From Pseudomonas songnenensis (GTDB lineage Bacteria > Pseudomonadota > Gammaproteobacteria > Pseudomonadales > Pseudomonadaceae): a DNA stretch of 64,000 nucleotides. Below the pieces are notes generated by a model. That model did no database searches and was not told where the DNA came from. It saw only the letters and a list, made by a program, of their open reading frames with translations. Positions 19,443 through 31,148 of the stretch are shown here, piece after piece. The stretch spans positions 603,679 to 667,678 of the forward strand of contig NZ_RFFN01000001.1 of the NCBI RefSeq assembly GCF_003696315.1, given 5' to 3'. The position numbers were made by a program, and so were the translations under genes. How positions within the stretch are numbered: position 1 is the first letter of the stretch; each line of letters begins with the position of its first letter.

Positions 19443-20414
19443 ATGTCTTTTCTGCCTCCCGCCATCTTTCTCATGGGTCCCACCGCATCGGGCAAGACCG
19501 ACCTGGCGCTGGAACTGGCGCGCGTGCTGCCCTGCGAGCTGATCAGCGTCGACTCGGCGCTGGTCTATCGTGGCATGGACATCGGCACCGCAAAGCCGTC
19601 GCCTGAAGTATTGGCAGAGTTCCCGCACCGCCTGGTGGATATTCTCGATCCGGCCGAGAGCTACTCGGCTGCCGAGTTCAGTGCCGATGCGCTGGCCGCC
19701 ATGGCTGAGATCACTGCGGCGGGCCGCATTCCGCTACTGGTCGGCGGTACCATGTTGTATTTCAAGGCGTTGCAGGATGGTCTTGCCGATATGCCGGCGG
19801 CCGACCCCTTGGTCCGCGCCGACCTGGAGGCACTGGCCGCCGCCGAAGGACTGCAGGCACTGCACCACCAGTTGGCGCAGGTCGATCCGGAGTCGGCTGC
19901 ACGCATTCATCCCAACGATCCGCAGCGGTTGGTGCGTGCGCTGGAAGTCTATCGGGTCAGCGGCCTGACCATGAGTGAGCACCGTGCCCGACAAAGGTCG
20001 CAAAAAGCCGCCGCAGACGCGCCGGGCTCGGGAGTCTTGCCTTATACTGTCGCGCAACTGTGCATCGCCCCTGCGCAACGCCATATCCTGCACGAGCGTA
20101 TCGAGAGCCGTTTCCGGCACATGGTTGAACAGGGATTCGTCGAAGAGGTCGAAGCCCTGATGCGCCGCGGTGATCTGCATCCCGGAATGCCGTCGATGCG
20201 TGCGGTCGGTTATCGTCAGGTCTGGGAATATCTGGACGGATCATCGATCCGAGAGCAAATGGTGGAGCGCGGCATCATCGCAACTCGGCAGCTGGCCAAA
20301 CGGCAGTTCACCTGGTTGCGCAGTTGGGGGGAGGTGCACTGGCTGGACAGTTTGTCCCGCGACAATCTGCCGCGCGCATTGAAATACCTGCAATCGCTCT
20401 CCATATTGAGCTGA
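19443..20414 (+). CDS. miaA: tRNA dimethylallyltransferase MiaA
   Basis: A 323-residue enzyme that adds a dimethylallyl group to A37 of UNN-decoding tRNAs, the first step to ms2i6A. The P-loop [15 protein letters not shown], the [16 protein letters not shown] motif and the later [15 protein letters not shown] and [13 protein letters not shown] segments are diagnostic. The start at 19443 ([18 protein letters not shown]) is chosen because an upstream in-frame codon at 19383 adds 20 residues that do not resemble the family. It precedes hfq by 92 bp, as in enterobacteria and pseudomonads. Confidence 0.96.
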   Translation: MSFLPPAIFLMGPTASGKTDLALELARVLPCELISVDSALVYRGMDIGTAKPSPEVLAEFPHRLVDILDPAESYSAAEFSADALAAMAEITAAGRIPLLVGGTMLYFKALQDGLADMPAADPLVRADLEALAAAEGLQALHHQLAQVDPESAARIHPNDPQRLVRALEVYRVSGLTMSEHRARQRSQKAAADAPGSGVLPYTVAQLCIAPAQRHILHERIESRFRHMVEQGFVEEVEALMRRGDLHPGMPSMRAVGYRQVWEYLDGSSIREQMVERGIIATRQLAKRQFTWLRSWGEVHWLDSLSRDNLPRALKYLQSLSILS

Positions 20415-20494
20415 CACTGCGAATTGACCGTCTATTCTCAACACGTGGATCGTCGGTTGTACTTTTAGAACACTAATGAAAACAGATCCTCTAA

Positions 20495-20761
<267 letters not shown>

Positions 20762-20772
20762 GGTAGGTTTCC

Positions 20773-22074
20773 TTGTTCTTCGAACGTCCCGGTGGTGGTG
20801 AGCGGGCTATCCTGGTGCACCTGGACGGCCAGGACCCCGCGGCACGCGAGGACCCACAGGAGTTCCAGGAGCTGGCGCGTTCTGCCGGCGCCGAAACGGT
20901 CGGCTTCGTCAATGTCTCTCGGCATCAGCCGTCCGCCAAGTTCCTCATCGGCAGCGGCAAGGTCGAAGAGCTGCATGACCTCGTCAAGGATGGCGAGGTC
21001 GAGCTGGTGATCTTCAATCACACCCTCACGCCCAGTCAGGAGCGCAACCTCGAGCGCGCGCTTGAATGCCGTGTGCTGGATCGTACCGGTCTGATTCTGG
21101 ATATCTTCGCTCAGCGTGCCCGCACCCATGAGGGCAAGCTGCAGGTCGAGCTGGCTCAGCTCGAGCACATGAGCACGCGACTGGTACGCGGCTGGACCCA
21201 CCTCGAGCGCCAGAAGGGCGGCATCGGCCTGCGCGGCCCGGGTGAAACCCAGCTGGAAACCGACCGCCGACTTTTGCGTGTGCGTATTCGTCAAATCAAG
21301 CAGCGCCTGGAAAAGGTCCGCGGGCAGCGCGAGCAGGCTCGGCGTGGTCGGCGTCGCGCCGATATTCCCTCGGTATCGCTGGTCGGTTACACCAACGCCG
21401 GAAAGTCCACGCTGTTCAATGCACTGACCGAGTCCGATGTTTACGCGGCGAATCAGCTGTTCGCCACGCTGGACCCGACGCTGCGTCGACTGGAGCTCGA
21501 CGATGTCGGTCCGGTGATTCTGGCTGATACCGTGGGGTTCATCCGCCATCTGCCCCACAAGCTGGTGGAATCGTTCCGGGCAACGCTCGAAGAATCCAGC
21601 AATGCCGATTTGCTCCTGCACGTCATCGATGCACACGAGCCGGAGCGCGATCAGCAGATCGAGCAGGTACTGGCTGTGCTCGGCGAGATCGGTGCCAACG
21701 AATTGCCGATGCTCGAGGTCTACAACAAGGTTGATCTCATGGAGGGTATCGAGCCGCAGATCCAGCGTGATGCCGATGGCAAACCGCAGCGGGTCTGGGT
21801 GTCGGCACGTGACGGGCTGGGTCTGGATCTTGTGCGCCAGGCGATCGCCGAATTGCTGGGCAATGACCTGTTCGTCGGAACGCTGCGCCTGCCGCAGCGA
21901 CTCGGGCGGCTGCGTGCGCAGTTCTTCGAGCTGAGCGCTGTGCAGCGCGAGACCCATGATGAAGAAGGCGGCAGCCTGCTGGAAGTTCGCTTGCCGAGAA
22001 TCGAATTGAATCGCTTGATCAGCCGCGAAGGGTTGCGGGTGGACGAGTTCATCGAGCAACACACTTTGCAATAA
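20773..22074 (+). CDS. hflX: Ribosome-associated GTPase HflX
   Basis: A 433-residue GTPase of the HflX family, which splits stalled 70S ribosomes under stress. An N-terminal HflX domain and a helical linker (AQLEHMSTRLVRGWTHLERQ; GGIGLRGPGETQLE) precede the G domain. G1 is GYTNAGKSTLFNAL near residue 205, G3 is DTVGFI and G4 is NKVD. The start is TTG with AGGTAGG upstream, immediately after hfq. A hairpin with two G-U pairs lies in the 98-bp gap before hflK (about 22080-22104), so read-through may be partial. Confidence 0.95.
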   Translation: MFFERPGGGERAILVHLDGQDPAAREDPQEFQELARSAGAETVGFVNVSRHQPSAKFLIGSGKVEELHDLVKDGEVELVIFNHTLTPSQERNLERALECRVLDRTGLILDIFAQRARTHEGKLQVELAQLEHMSTRLVRGWTHLERQKGGIGLRGPGETQLETDRRLLRVRIRQIKQRLEKVRGQREQARRGRRRADIPSVSLVGYTNAGKSTLFNALTESDVYAANQLFATLDPTLRRLELDDVGPVILADTVGFIRHLPHKLVESFRATLEESSNADLLLHVIDAHEPERDQQIEQVLAVLGEIGANELPMLEVYNKVDLMEGIEPQIQRDADGKPQRVWVSARDGLGLDLVRQAIAELLGNDLFVGTLRLPQRLGRLRAQFFELSAVQRETHDEEGGSLLEVRLPRIELNRLISREGLRVDEFIEQHTLQ

Positions 22075-22172
22075 AGCCTCCGCTGGCAATTTTGCCGGTG
22101 GTTCGGGGCTTTCTGTAGCATTGGCGGGCGTGCCGTGGGCGCGCCTTTAGCTTTATTTGAATGGAGAGCGCT

Positions 22173-23351
22173 ATGGCTTGGAATGAGCCGGGTGGCAACT
22201 CGAACAACCAGGATCCCTGGGGCAGTGGTGGTGGTGGTCGTCGCGGTGGCGGCGGCGACCAGAAAGGCCCGCCGGACCTCGATGAGGCTTTCCGCAAGCT
22301 GCAGGACAGCCTGAACGGCATGTTCGGCGGCAAGAAGCGTGGTGGTGGCAGCAATTTCGGTGGCAGCGGCAAGCGTGGCGGCTTCGGCTTGGTCTGGGTT
22401 GCCCTGGTCGTTCTGTTGGCGGTATGGCTGTTCAATGCGATCTACATCGTCGACGAGCAGGAGCAGGCAGTCGTGCTGCGCTTCGGCAAGTATCACGAGA
22501 CGGTAGGGCCGGGCCTGAACATCTACTTCCCGCCGATCGATCGCAAGTTCCAGGAGAACGTCACCCGCGAGCGCTCGTACAGCAAGCAGGGGCAGATGCT
22601 CACCGAGGATGAGAACATCATCGAGGTGCCGCTGACCGTTCAGTACAAGATCAGCAATCTGCAATCGTTCGTGCTCAGCGTCGATCAGCCCGAAATCAGC
22701 CTGCAGCATGCTACCGACAGTGCCGTACGCCACGTGGTGGGTTCGACCGCAATGGATCAGGTGCTGACCGAAGGTCGTGAGGTCATGGCTGGGGAGGTCA
22801 AGGAGCGCCTGCAGCGGTTCCTCGACAACTATGGCACTGGCATCGTCGTCACCCAGGTCAACCTGCAGAGTGCGGCAGCGCCGCGTGAAGTGCAGGAAGC
22901 GTTCGATGATGTGATCCGCGCACGCGAAGACGAGCAGCGCGAGAAGAATCAGGCCGAGTCTTACGCCAATGGCGTGATTCCCGAAGCCCGCGGTCAGGCC
23001 CAGCGCATGCTGGAAGAGGCCAGTGGTTATCGCGACGCGGTAATCTCGCGTGCCACGGGTGAGGCTGATCGCTTCAGCAAGCTGGTCGCCGAGTATCGGA
23101 AGGCGCCGGAGGTCACTCGTGAGCGTCTGTACCTGGAAACGATGCAGGAAGTCATGAGCAATACCAGCAAGGTCATGGTCAGTGGCGACGGGGGGCAGAA
23201 CCTGCTCTATCTGCCGCTGGACAAGATGATCAACAGTCGCGGTGCAAGCACGCCAGCGCCTGCCGGCGTTGCTTCGGGTGCCGCAACTCAGGGCACTCGT
23301 CTGCCGCCGGAGCTGGATCCGCGTGAAGTTCGTACAAGGGAGAGTCGCTGA
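22173..23351 (+). CDS. hflK: FtsH-regulating SPFH protein HflK
   Basis: A 392-residue inner-membrane SPFH/prohibitin-family protein. With HflC it forms the large periplasm-facing complex that encloses and modulates the FtsH protease. The N-terminal cytoplasmic tail is Gly/Arg-rich (GSGGGGRRGGGG and GGSNFGGSGKRGG), followed by one membrane helix near residues 72-92 and the SPFH domain starting EQEQAVVLRFGKYHETVGPGL. The start at 22173 is preferred over ATG 22161 because GGAG sits correctly upstream. Its stop overlaps the hflC start (ATGA-like TGATG), ensuring paired synthesis. An FtsH gene lies about 9 kb upstream. Confidence 0.96.
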   Translation: MAWNEPGGNSNNQDPWGSGGGGRRGGGGDQKGPPDLDEAFRKLQDSLNGMFGGKKRGGGSNFGGSGKRGGFGLVWVALVVLLAVWLFNAIYIVDEQEQAVVLRFGKYHETVGPGLNIYFPPIDRKFQENVTRERSYSKQGQMLTEDENIIEVPLTVQYKISNLQSFVLSVDQPEISLQHATDSAVRHVVGSTAMDQVLTEGREVMAGEVKERLQRFLDNYGTGIVVTQVNLQSAAAPREVQEAFDDVIRAREDEQREKNQAESYANGVIPEARGQAQRMLEEASGYRDAVISRATGEADRFSKLVAEYRKAPEVTRERLYLETMQEVMSNTSKVMVSGDGGQNLLYLPLDKMINSRGASTPAPAGVASGAATQGTRLPPELDPREVRTRESR

Positions 23352-24217
23352 TGAGCAATAAATCCCTTACGGCGTTGATCGTGGGTGTGGTCGCTGCGAT
23401 CGTACTGTGGAACAGTTTTTACATCGTCTCGCAGACCGAACGTGCGGTATTGCTGCGCTTCGGCCGTATCGTCGAGCCTGACGTGAAGCCTGGCCTGCAC
23501 ATGAAGATTCCGTACGTGAACTCGGTGCGCAAGTTCGATGCGCGACTGCTGACGCTGGATACGACCACTTCGCGCTTCCTGACGCTGGAGAAGAAGGCGT
23601 TGATGGTCGACTCCTATGCCAAGTGGCGTGTGGATGATGCCGAGCGCTTCTATACCGCGACCTCGGGTGTGAAACAGATTGCCGATGAGCGTCTGGCGCG
23701 CCGTCTGGAAGCCGCGCTGCGTGACCAGTTTGGTAAGCGCACGCTGCACGAGTCGGTATCCGGTCAGCGTGACGAGCTGATGGCTCAGGTCACCACCAGC
23801 CTCAATCGCGCAGCACAGCAGGAGCTGGGCATAGAAGTGGTTGACGTGCGGGTCAAGGGTATCGACCTGCCACGAGAAGTGAACCGCAGCGTATTCGAGC
23901 GGATGAGTTCCGAGCGCGAACGCGAGGCTCGTGAGCACCGCGCCAAGGGTAAGGAGCTTGCCGAAGGTATCCGTGCGGATGCTGATCGTCAGCGGCGGGT
24001 TCTGCTGGCCGAGGCGTTCCGCGAGGCCGAAGAGCTGCGCGGTGATGGCGATGCCAAAGCGGCTGCGATCTACGCCTCCGCATACGGACAGGACCAGGAG
24101 TTCTACGCCTTCCACCGTAGCCTGCAGGCCTACCGCGAAAGCTTCTCCAGCAAGGAAGATGTGCTGGTGCTCGATCCGAAGAGCGACTTCTTCCGTTATC
24201 TGGAAAGCAGCAAGTAG
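23351..24217 (+). CDS. hflC: FtsH-regulating SPFH protein HflC
   Basis: A 288-residue partner of HflK. It has an N-terminal membrane anchor (about residues 5-22) followed by an SPFH domain (TERAVLLRFGRIVEPDVKPGLHMKIP as two adjacent short conserved blocks) and a helical C-terminal part rich in Ala/Glu/Arg. The C-terminus KSDFFRYLESSK is typical. Translationally coupled to hflK. A rho-independent terminator lies about 87 bp downstream, so the operon hfq-hflX-hflK-hflC probably ends there. In the Pseudomonas order I recall, a short DUF2065 gene follows, but none is readable here. Confidence 0.96.
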   Translation: MSNKSLTALIVGVVAAIVLWNSFYIVSQTERAVLLRFGRIVEPDVKPGLHMKIPYVNSVRKFDARLLTLDTTTSRFLTLEKKALMVDSYAKWRVDDAERFYTATSGVKQIADERLARRLEAALRDQFGKRTLHESVSGQRDELMAQVTTSLNRAAQQELGIEVVDVRVKGIDLPREVNRSVFERMSSEREREAREHRAKGKELAEGIRADADRQRRVLLAEAFREAEELRGDGDAKAAAIYASAYGQDQEFYAFHRSLQAYRESFSSKEDVLVLDPKSDFFRYLESSK

Positions 24218-24303
24218 CGCTTCATGGCCACCTGAACGGCTTTCCCGGCGGCGCGCGAGTGCCGCCGGGTGACCGGTAGGGAAAAGATTGCTATGATCCG
24301 CCG

Positions 24304-24326
24304 GCCGGGAAAATCCCGGCTTTTTT
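24304..24326 (+). terminator. Rho-independent terminator after hflC
   Basis: Stem GCCGGG (24304-24309) and CCCGGC (24315-24320), loop AAAAT, followed by six T residues. It lies 86 bases after the hflC stop in the 282-bp spacer before hisZ. The rest of that spacer holds no recognisable gene. Confidence 0.8.
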
Positions 24327-24499
24327 GCGTCTGTGCCCTTGAGGTCGCAGGCTATCCCAGGCATGCAGCGGTCATGCCGACCCCTGAGGGGCATGGCTCG
24401 GATGCCATGATCGAATACAACTGCACGCGACCGAAGGCCAGCCAAGGCTGTTGCCACGGTTTTCGTCTGGGCTTACCGGAACGAGAGGTGATTTCGCGA

Positions 24500-27072
<2,573 letters not shown>

Positions 27073-27093
27073 TCAACGGGCTCTGGCTGCAGC

Positions 27094-27122
27094 AAAAGAC
27101 CGCCCGAAGGCGGTCTTTTGTT
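27094..27122 (+). terminator. Rho-independent terminator of purA
   Basis: A-tract AAAA, perfect 7-bp stem GACCGCC/GGCGGTC (27098-27104 and 27109-27115) with CGAA tetraloop, followed by TTTTGTTTT. It faces the tRNA-Leu terminator about 75 bp downstream. Confidence 0.92.
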
Positions 27123-27190
27123 TTGCGGCTGGTTGGGCCCGGATAGGGTGAGCGCTTTGAGGCTGCTGGTCGGTTTGGCGCTGAAACGAA

Positions 27191-27217
27191 AAAACCGAGC
27201 CAGAGGCTCGGTTTTTT
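27191..27217 (-). terminator. Terminator of the tRNA-Leu pair (bidirectional)
   Basis: Stem CCGAGCC/GGCTCGG (27195-27201 and 27205-27211) with a 3-base loop, flanked by A-runs on one side and T-runs on the other. On the minus strand it lies just past the 3' end of the second tRNA-Leu, and it could also stop plus-strand transcription. Confidence 0.88.
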
Positions 27218-27226
27218 CTTGAAGAG

Positions 27227-27313
27227 TGGTGCCCAGGAGAAGACTCGAACTTCCACGGTGTTGCCACCGCTAGGACCTGAACCTAGTGCGTCTACCAATT
27301 CCGCCACCTGGGC
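27227..27313 (-). tRNA. tRNA-Leu (CAG), second copy
   Basis: An 87-base class II tRNA with encoded CCA. The acceptor arms GCCCAGG/CCTGGGC pair, the anticodon loop TTCAGGT gives CAG, and a long variable arm (GCGGTGGCAACACCGT) and T-loop TTCGAGT are present. Identical in sequence to the copy at 27430-27516 and transcribed after it. Confidence 0.97.
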
Positions 27314-27429
27314 ACATTGCGATGATTGCTCATCGACTTTTTTGCCGTTTCACCGATCAGATCGGCCGAAGTCGGCTTCTTCGTCTTGCATGAGACTCGC
27401 CAGCTTTCGGCGGGTTTCATTTGAATAAG

Positions 27430-27516
27430 TGGTGCCCAGGAGAAGACTCGAACTTCCACGGTGTTGCCACCGCTAGGACCTGAACCTAGTGCGTCTACCA
27501 ATTCCGCCACCTGGGC
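27430..27516 (-). tRNA. tRNA-Leu (CAG), first copy
   Basis: An 87-base tRNA-Leu identical to the neighbour at 27227-27313: same acceptor stem, CAG anticodon, long variable arm and encoded CCA. It is the promoter-proximal gene of the pair; a consensus-like promoter ends about 64 bases upstream. Confidence 0.97.
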
Positions 27517-27579
27517 ACGAGAAACGATGATACTTGGCCGTTTCCGTGTTACAACGTCTACCAGACATTGTGGGCGCGA

Positions 27580-27608
27580 ACTATACGGCTGAGGTTTGGC
27601 CTTGTAAA
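27580..27608 (-). promoter_or_regulatory. Sigma-70 promoter of the tRNA-Leu pair
   Basis: On the minus strand TTTACA (27608-27603), a 17-base spacer, then TATAGT (27585-27580) and a GC-rich discriminator (TCGCGCC), the arrangement expected for a stringently controlled tRNA promoter. Confidence 0.8.
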
Positions 27609-27720
27609 CCCCTGATGCCGAAAAATAATTCGCATCAAAGCTGCCGTCCGGCGGCGATTCGCGCTTCAATAGAAAAAGGGCGTTCTGCCTCTATAAATGA
27701 ATGAAAGGTGACATCTCTTA

Positions 27721-30222
27721 ATGGCCGATTGGCAATCCCTCGATCCCGAGGCCGCTCGTGAAGCGGAAAAGTACGACAACCCTATTCCCAGTCGCGAGCT
27801 GATTCTCCAGCATCTCGGTGAGCGCGGCTCGCCGGCCGCCCGCGAAGAGCTGGTTGAAGAGTTCGGGCTTGTGTCCGAAGAAGATATCGAAGCGCTGCGT
27901 CGCCGTCTGCGGGCGATGGAGCGTGATGGTCAGTTGATCTACACCCGGCGTGGCACCTATGCCCCGGTGGACAAGCTGGACCTGGTCTGTGGTCGCGTCA
28001 GTGGTCATCGTGATGGTTTCGGATTTCTGATTCCTGACGATGGCAGCGACGATCTGTTTCTCTGTCCCGCGCAGATGCGCCTGGTTTTCGACGGTGATCG
28101 CTGTCTGGCACGTGTAGCCGGCCTGGATCGGCGCGGGCGCCGCGAAGGTGCCATCGTTGAAGTGATCAGCCGCGCGCACGAAAGCATCGTCGGTCGCTAC
28201 CACATCGAAAGCGATGTGGGTTTCGTCATTCCCGATAATCCGAAGATTCAGCAGGAAGTGCTGGTGACGCCGGGCCGCGCGCTCGACGCCAAACCAGGCC
28301 AGTTCGTCGAGGTGAAGATCACTCACTGGCCGACTCAGCGCTTTCAGCCGCAGGGCGACATTGTCGAGGTGATTGGCAACTACATGGCCCCGGGTATGGA
28401 GATCGACGTCGCGCTGCGCAGCTTCGATATCCCGCATGTCTGGCCGGAAGCGGTGCTGAAGGAGGCTTCCCGCCTCAAGCCCGAGGTGGAGGAGAAGGAC
28501 AAGCACAAGCGCGTCGACCTGCGCCATCTGCCATTCGTCACCATCGATGGTGAGGATGCGCGGGACTTCGACGATGCGGTCTACTGCGAGAAGCCGGGCG
28601 GGTGGAAGCTGCTGACCGGCGGGTTCCGTCTGTATGTGGCCATTGCCGATGTTTCGCACTACGTGAAAGTCGATTCGGCGCTCGACAAGGAGGCGGTGGT
28701 CCGCGGCAACTCGGTGTACTTCCCCGAGCGCGTGGTGCCGATGCTGCCCGAGGAGCTGTCCAACGGCCTCTGCTCGCTGAATCCCCACGTCGATCGACTG
28801 GCCATGGTCTGCGAGATCACCCTGAGCAAGTCGGGGAAGATGACCGACTACCAGTTCTACGAAGCGGTGATTCATTCTCACGCACGGCTGACCTACAACA
28901 AGGTCAGCGCGATGCTGGAGCAGCCCAAGTCTGCCGAAGGCAAGCGACTGAGCGCCGAGTATGCCGAGGTACTACCGCATCTCAAGCAGCTCTATTCGCT
29001 GTACAAGGTGCTGCTCAAGGCGCGCCACACCCGCGGAGCAATCGACTTCGAAACGCAGGAAACACGTATCGTCTTCGGCAGCGATCGCAAGATCGCCGAG
29101 ATCAAGCCCACCGAGCGCAACGATGCGCACAAGCTGATCGAAGAATGCATGCTGTGCGCCAACGTCGCGACGGCCGCGTTCCTGCAGAAACACGAAATCC
29201 CGGCGCTCTATCGTGTTCATGATGCGCCGCCGCTGGAGCGCCAGGAAAAGCTGCGTGCGTTTCTGGGCGAGCTGGGGCTCTCGTTGCACAAGGGCAAGGA
29301 AGGTCCGACGCCCAAGGATTATCAAGCGCTGCTGGAGCAGATTCAGGGGCGTCCGGATTTTCATGTGATCCAGACCGTCATGCTGCGCTCGCTGAGTCAG
29401 GCGGTGTACAGCGCGGAGAATCACGGACACTTCGGCCTGAACTACGAAGCCTACGCGCATTTCACCTCGCCGATCCGGCGCTATCCGGACCTGCTGGTGC
29501 ATCGTGCCATTCGCAGTGTCATTCGTTCCCGTCGCGACACGCCGCACGTGCGCCGTGAAGGCGCCACCAGCATGCCCAAGGCGCGTATCTATCCGTATGA
29601 CGAAGCGGCGCTGGAGCAGCTGGGCGAGCAGTGCTCGATGACCGAGCGGCGCGCCGATGAAGCTACCCGTGACGTCACCAACTGGCTCAAGTGCGAGTTC
29701 ATGAAGGATCGCGTCGGCGAGACCTTCCCTGGTGTAATTACAGCGGTGACCGGCTTTGGCCTGTTCGTCGAGCTGACCGATATCTATGTGGAAGGGCTGG
29801 TGCACGTCACGGCGATGCCGGGCGATTACTACCACTTCGATCCGTTGCACCATCGCCTGTCCGGCGAGCGCAGTGGGCGCAGCTTCCGTCTTGGTGACAG
29901 CGTCGAGGTGCGCGTCATGCGCGTCGACCTGGATGAGCGCAAGATCGATTTCGAGCTGATTGCAGGCGGTACCAAATCGGCCCCGGGTCAGCGCGATGGC
30001 GAGGGGCGTGGTCGCGAGCCTGGCAATGCCGATGTACGCAAGAGTCGCGAGCTGAAGAAGGCTCTGCTGGACGAGGCCAAAGGGGGGCGCAAGGGCAAGG
30101 GTGAGAAGTCGGCCGCTGGCAAGTCCCGCTCGGGCTCCGCGAAGCCCAAGTCTGCCGCCAGGTCGGGTGACAAGCCGTCCGCTGCCAGCGGTGGCCCCAG
30201 AAAGCGCAAGGCCAAGTCATGA
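27721..30222 (+). CDS. rnr: Ribonuclease R
   Basis: An 833-residue 3'-5' exoribonuclease that degrades structured RNA and takes part in rRNA and tmRNA quality control. Domain order: N-terminal helix-turn-helix-like region (1-90), two cold-shock OB folds, the RNB catalytic domain (about 260-590) with its acidic metal site in DGEDARDFDDAVY, a C-terminal S1 domain (GETFPGVITAVTGFGLFVEL) near 660-745, and a long Lys/Arg/Ser-rich basic tail. The Shine-Dalgarno AAAGGTGA precedes the ATG. The stop overlaps the rlmB start (ATGA), so the nuclease and the rRNA methylase are coupled. Confidence 0.97.
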   Translation: MADWQSLDPEAAREAEKYDNPIPSRELILQHLGERGSPAAREELVEEFGLVSEEDIEALRRRLRAMERDGQLIYTRRGTYAPVDKLDLVCGRVSGHRDGFGFLIPDDGSDDLFLCPAQMRLVFDGDRCLARVAGLDRRGRREGAIVEVISRAHESIVGRYHIESDVGFVIPDNPKIQQEVLVTPGRALDAKPGQFVEVKITHWPTQRFQPQGDIVEVIGNYMAPGMEIDVALRSFDIPHVWPEAVLKEASRLKPEVEEKDKHKRVDLRHLPFVTIDGEDARDFDDAVYCEKPGGWKLLTGGFRLYVAIADVSHYVKVDSALDKEAVVRGNSVYFPERVVPMLPEELSNGLCSLNPHVDRLAMVCEITLSKSGKMTDYQFYEAVIHSHARLTYNKVSAMLEQPKSAEGKRLSAEYAEVLPHLKQLYSLYKVLLKARHTRGAIDFETQETRIVFGSDRKIAEIKPTERNDAHKLIEECMLCANVATAAFLQKHEIPALYRVHDAPPLERQEKLRAFLGELGLSLHKGKEGPTPKDYQALLEQIQGRPDFHVIQTVMLRSLSQAVYSAENHGHFGLNYEAYAHFTSPIRRYPDLLVHRAIRSVIRSRRDTPHVRREGATSMPKARIYPYDEAALEQLGEQCSMTERRADEATRDVTNWLKCEFMKDRVGETFPGVITAVTGFGLFVELTDIYVEGLVHVTAMPGDYYHFDPLHHRLSGERSGRSFRLGDSVEVRVMRVDLDERKIDFELIAGGTKSAPGQRDGEGRGREPGNADVRKSRELKKALLDEAKGGRKGKGEKSAAGKSRSGSAKPKSAARSGDKPSAASGGPRKRKAKS

Positions 30223-30974
30223 GTCAGCTGGAGAAGATCTACGGCTTGCACGCCGTGGAAGCGCTGTTGCGCCATCACCCGAAGCGGGTCAAGCAGGTCT
30301 GGCTGGCCGAGGGGCGTGGCGATCCGCGTGTGCAGGTGCTGATCGAGCTCGCCGCACAGGCGCGTGTGAGTGTCGGGCAGTGCGAGCGCCGCGAGATGGA
30401 CGCCTGGGTCGAAGGCGTCCATCAGGGCGTGGTCGCCGATGTCAGTCCAAGCCAGGTCTGGGGTGAGGCGATGCTCGAGGAGCTGCTCGATCGCGCCGAT
30501 GGGCCACCATTGCTGCTGGTGCTCGATGGAGTGACCGATCCGCACAATCTCGGCGCCTGTCTGCGCACTGCCGATGCCGCGGGTGCGCTGGCCGTGATCG
30601 TGCCGAAGGATAAATCGGCAACACTCAACGCCACCGTGCGGAAAGTGGCCTGCGGGGCGGCGGAAGTGATTCCCCTGGTTGCCGTGACCAACCTTGCGCG
30701 CACCCTGGAGAAGTTGCAGCAGCGCGGTCTGTGGGTCGTCGGGACAGCTGGAGAATCTGAGCAGTCGCTTTACGATCAGGACCTTACCGGGCCCATCGTT
30801 CTCATCATGGGGGCAGAGGGTCGCGGTATGCGGCGCTTGACCCGTGAACACTGCGATTACCTGGTGCGCCTGCCGATGGCGGGAAGTGTCAGCAGTCTGA
30901 ACGTCTCGGTGGCGACCGGTGTTTGCCTGTTCGAGGCCTTGCGTCAGCGCAAGGTCGCCAAGGCCGCTAGCTGA
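30219..30974 (+). CDS. rlmB: 23S rRNA (guanosine-2251-2'-O)-methyltransferase RlmB
   Basis: A 251-residue SpoU/TrmH-family knotted methyltransferase that methylates G2251 in the 23S rRNA P-loop. An N-terminal substrate-binding domain (IYGLHAVEALLRHHPKRVKQVW) is followed by the SPOUT domain. Motif 1 is DPHNLGACLRTADAAG, motif 2 MGAEGRGMRRLTREHCD and motif 3 SLNVSVATGVCLFE. Coupled to rnr by an ATGA overlap. Downstream is a 174-bp spacer with a 9-bp perfect inverted repeat and then a sensor kinase gene instead of rpsF. Confidence 0.97.
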   Translation: MSQLEKIYGLHAVEALLRHHPKRVKQVWLAEGRGDPRVQVLIELAAQARVSVGQCERREMDAWVEGVHQGVVADVSPSQVWGEAMLEELLDRADGPPLLLVLDGVTDPHNLGACLRTADAAGALAVIVPKDKSATLNATVRKVACGAAEVIPLVAVTNLARTLEKLQQRGLWVVGTAGESEQSLYDQDLTGPIVLIMGAEGRGMRRLTREHCDYLVRLPMAGSVSSLNVSVATGVCLFEALRQRKVAKAAS

Positions 30975-31003
30975 TTCCAGCGTGGTCGCGCCGCCCTCCT
31001 GAA

Positions 31004-31032
31004 ACCGATTGATCTTTTTGTGGTCAATCGGT
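31004..31032. repeat. 9-bp perfect inverted repeat between rlmB and the sensor kinase gene
   Basis: ACCGATTGA (31004-31012) and TCAATCGGT (31024-31032) separated by 11 bases including a T5 run in the loop. There is no T-tract after the stem. It could be a transcript 3'-end hairpin for rlmB or a protein-binding dyad. Confidence 0.55.
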
Positions 31033-31148
31033 GTCCCAGGCCCGTCCGCCGGATAGCGGCTTCCCGTCATATTGCTTGAGCGCTCCGGGTGCTGTCGGAG
31101 CCTTGCTGAGTTCGTTACGCGGCGTCAGGCTCGTACCATGGAGGTTGT

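Noticed and set aside
24269..24499. N-terminal extension of hisZ by 77 codons or a leader peptide for histidine control
   Set aside because: It contains the hflC terminator within it, has no histidine run, and the family start with a ribosome site is at 24500.
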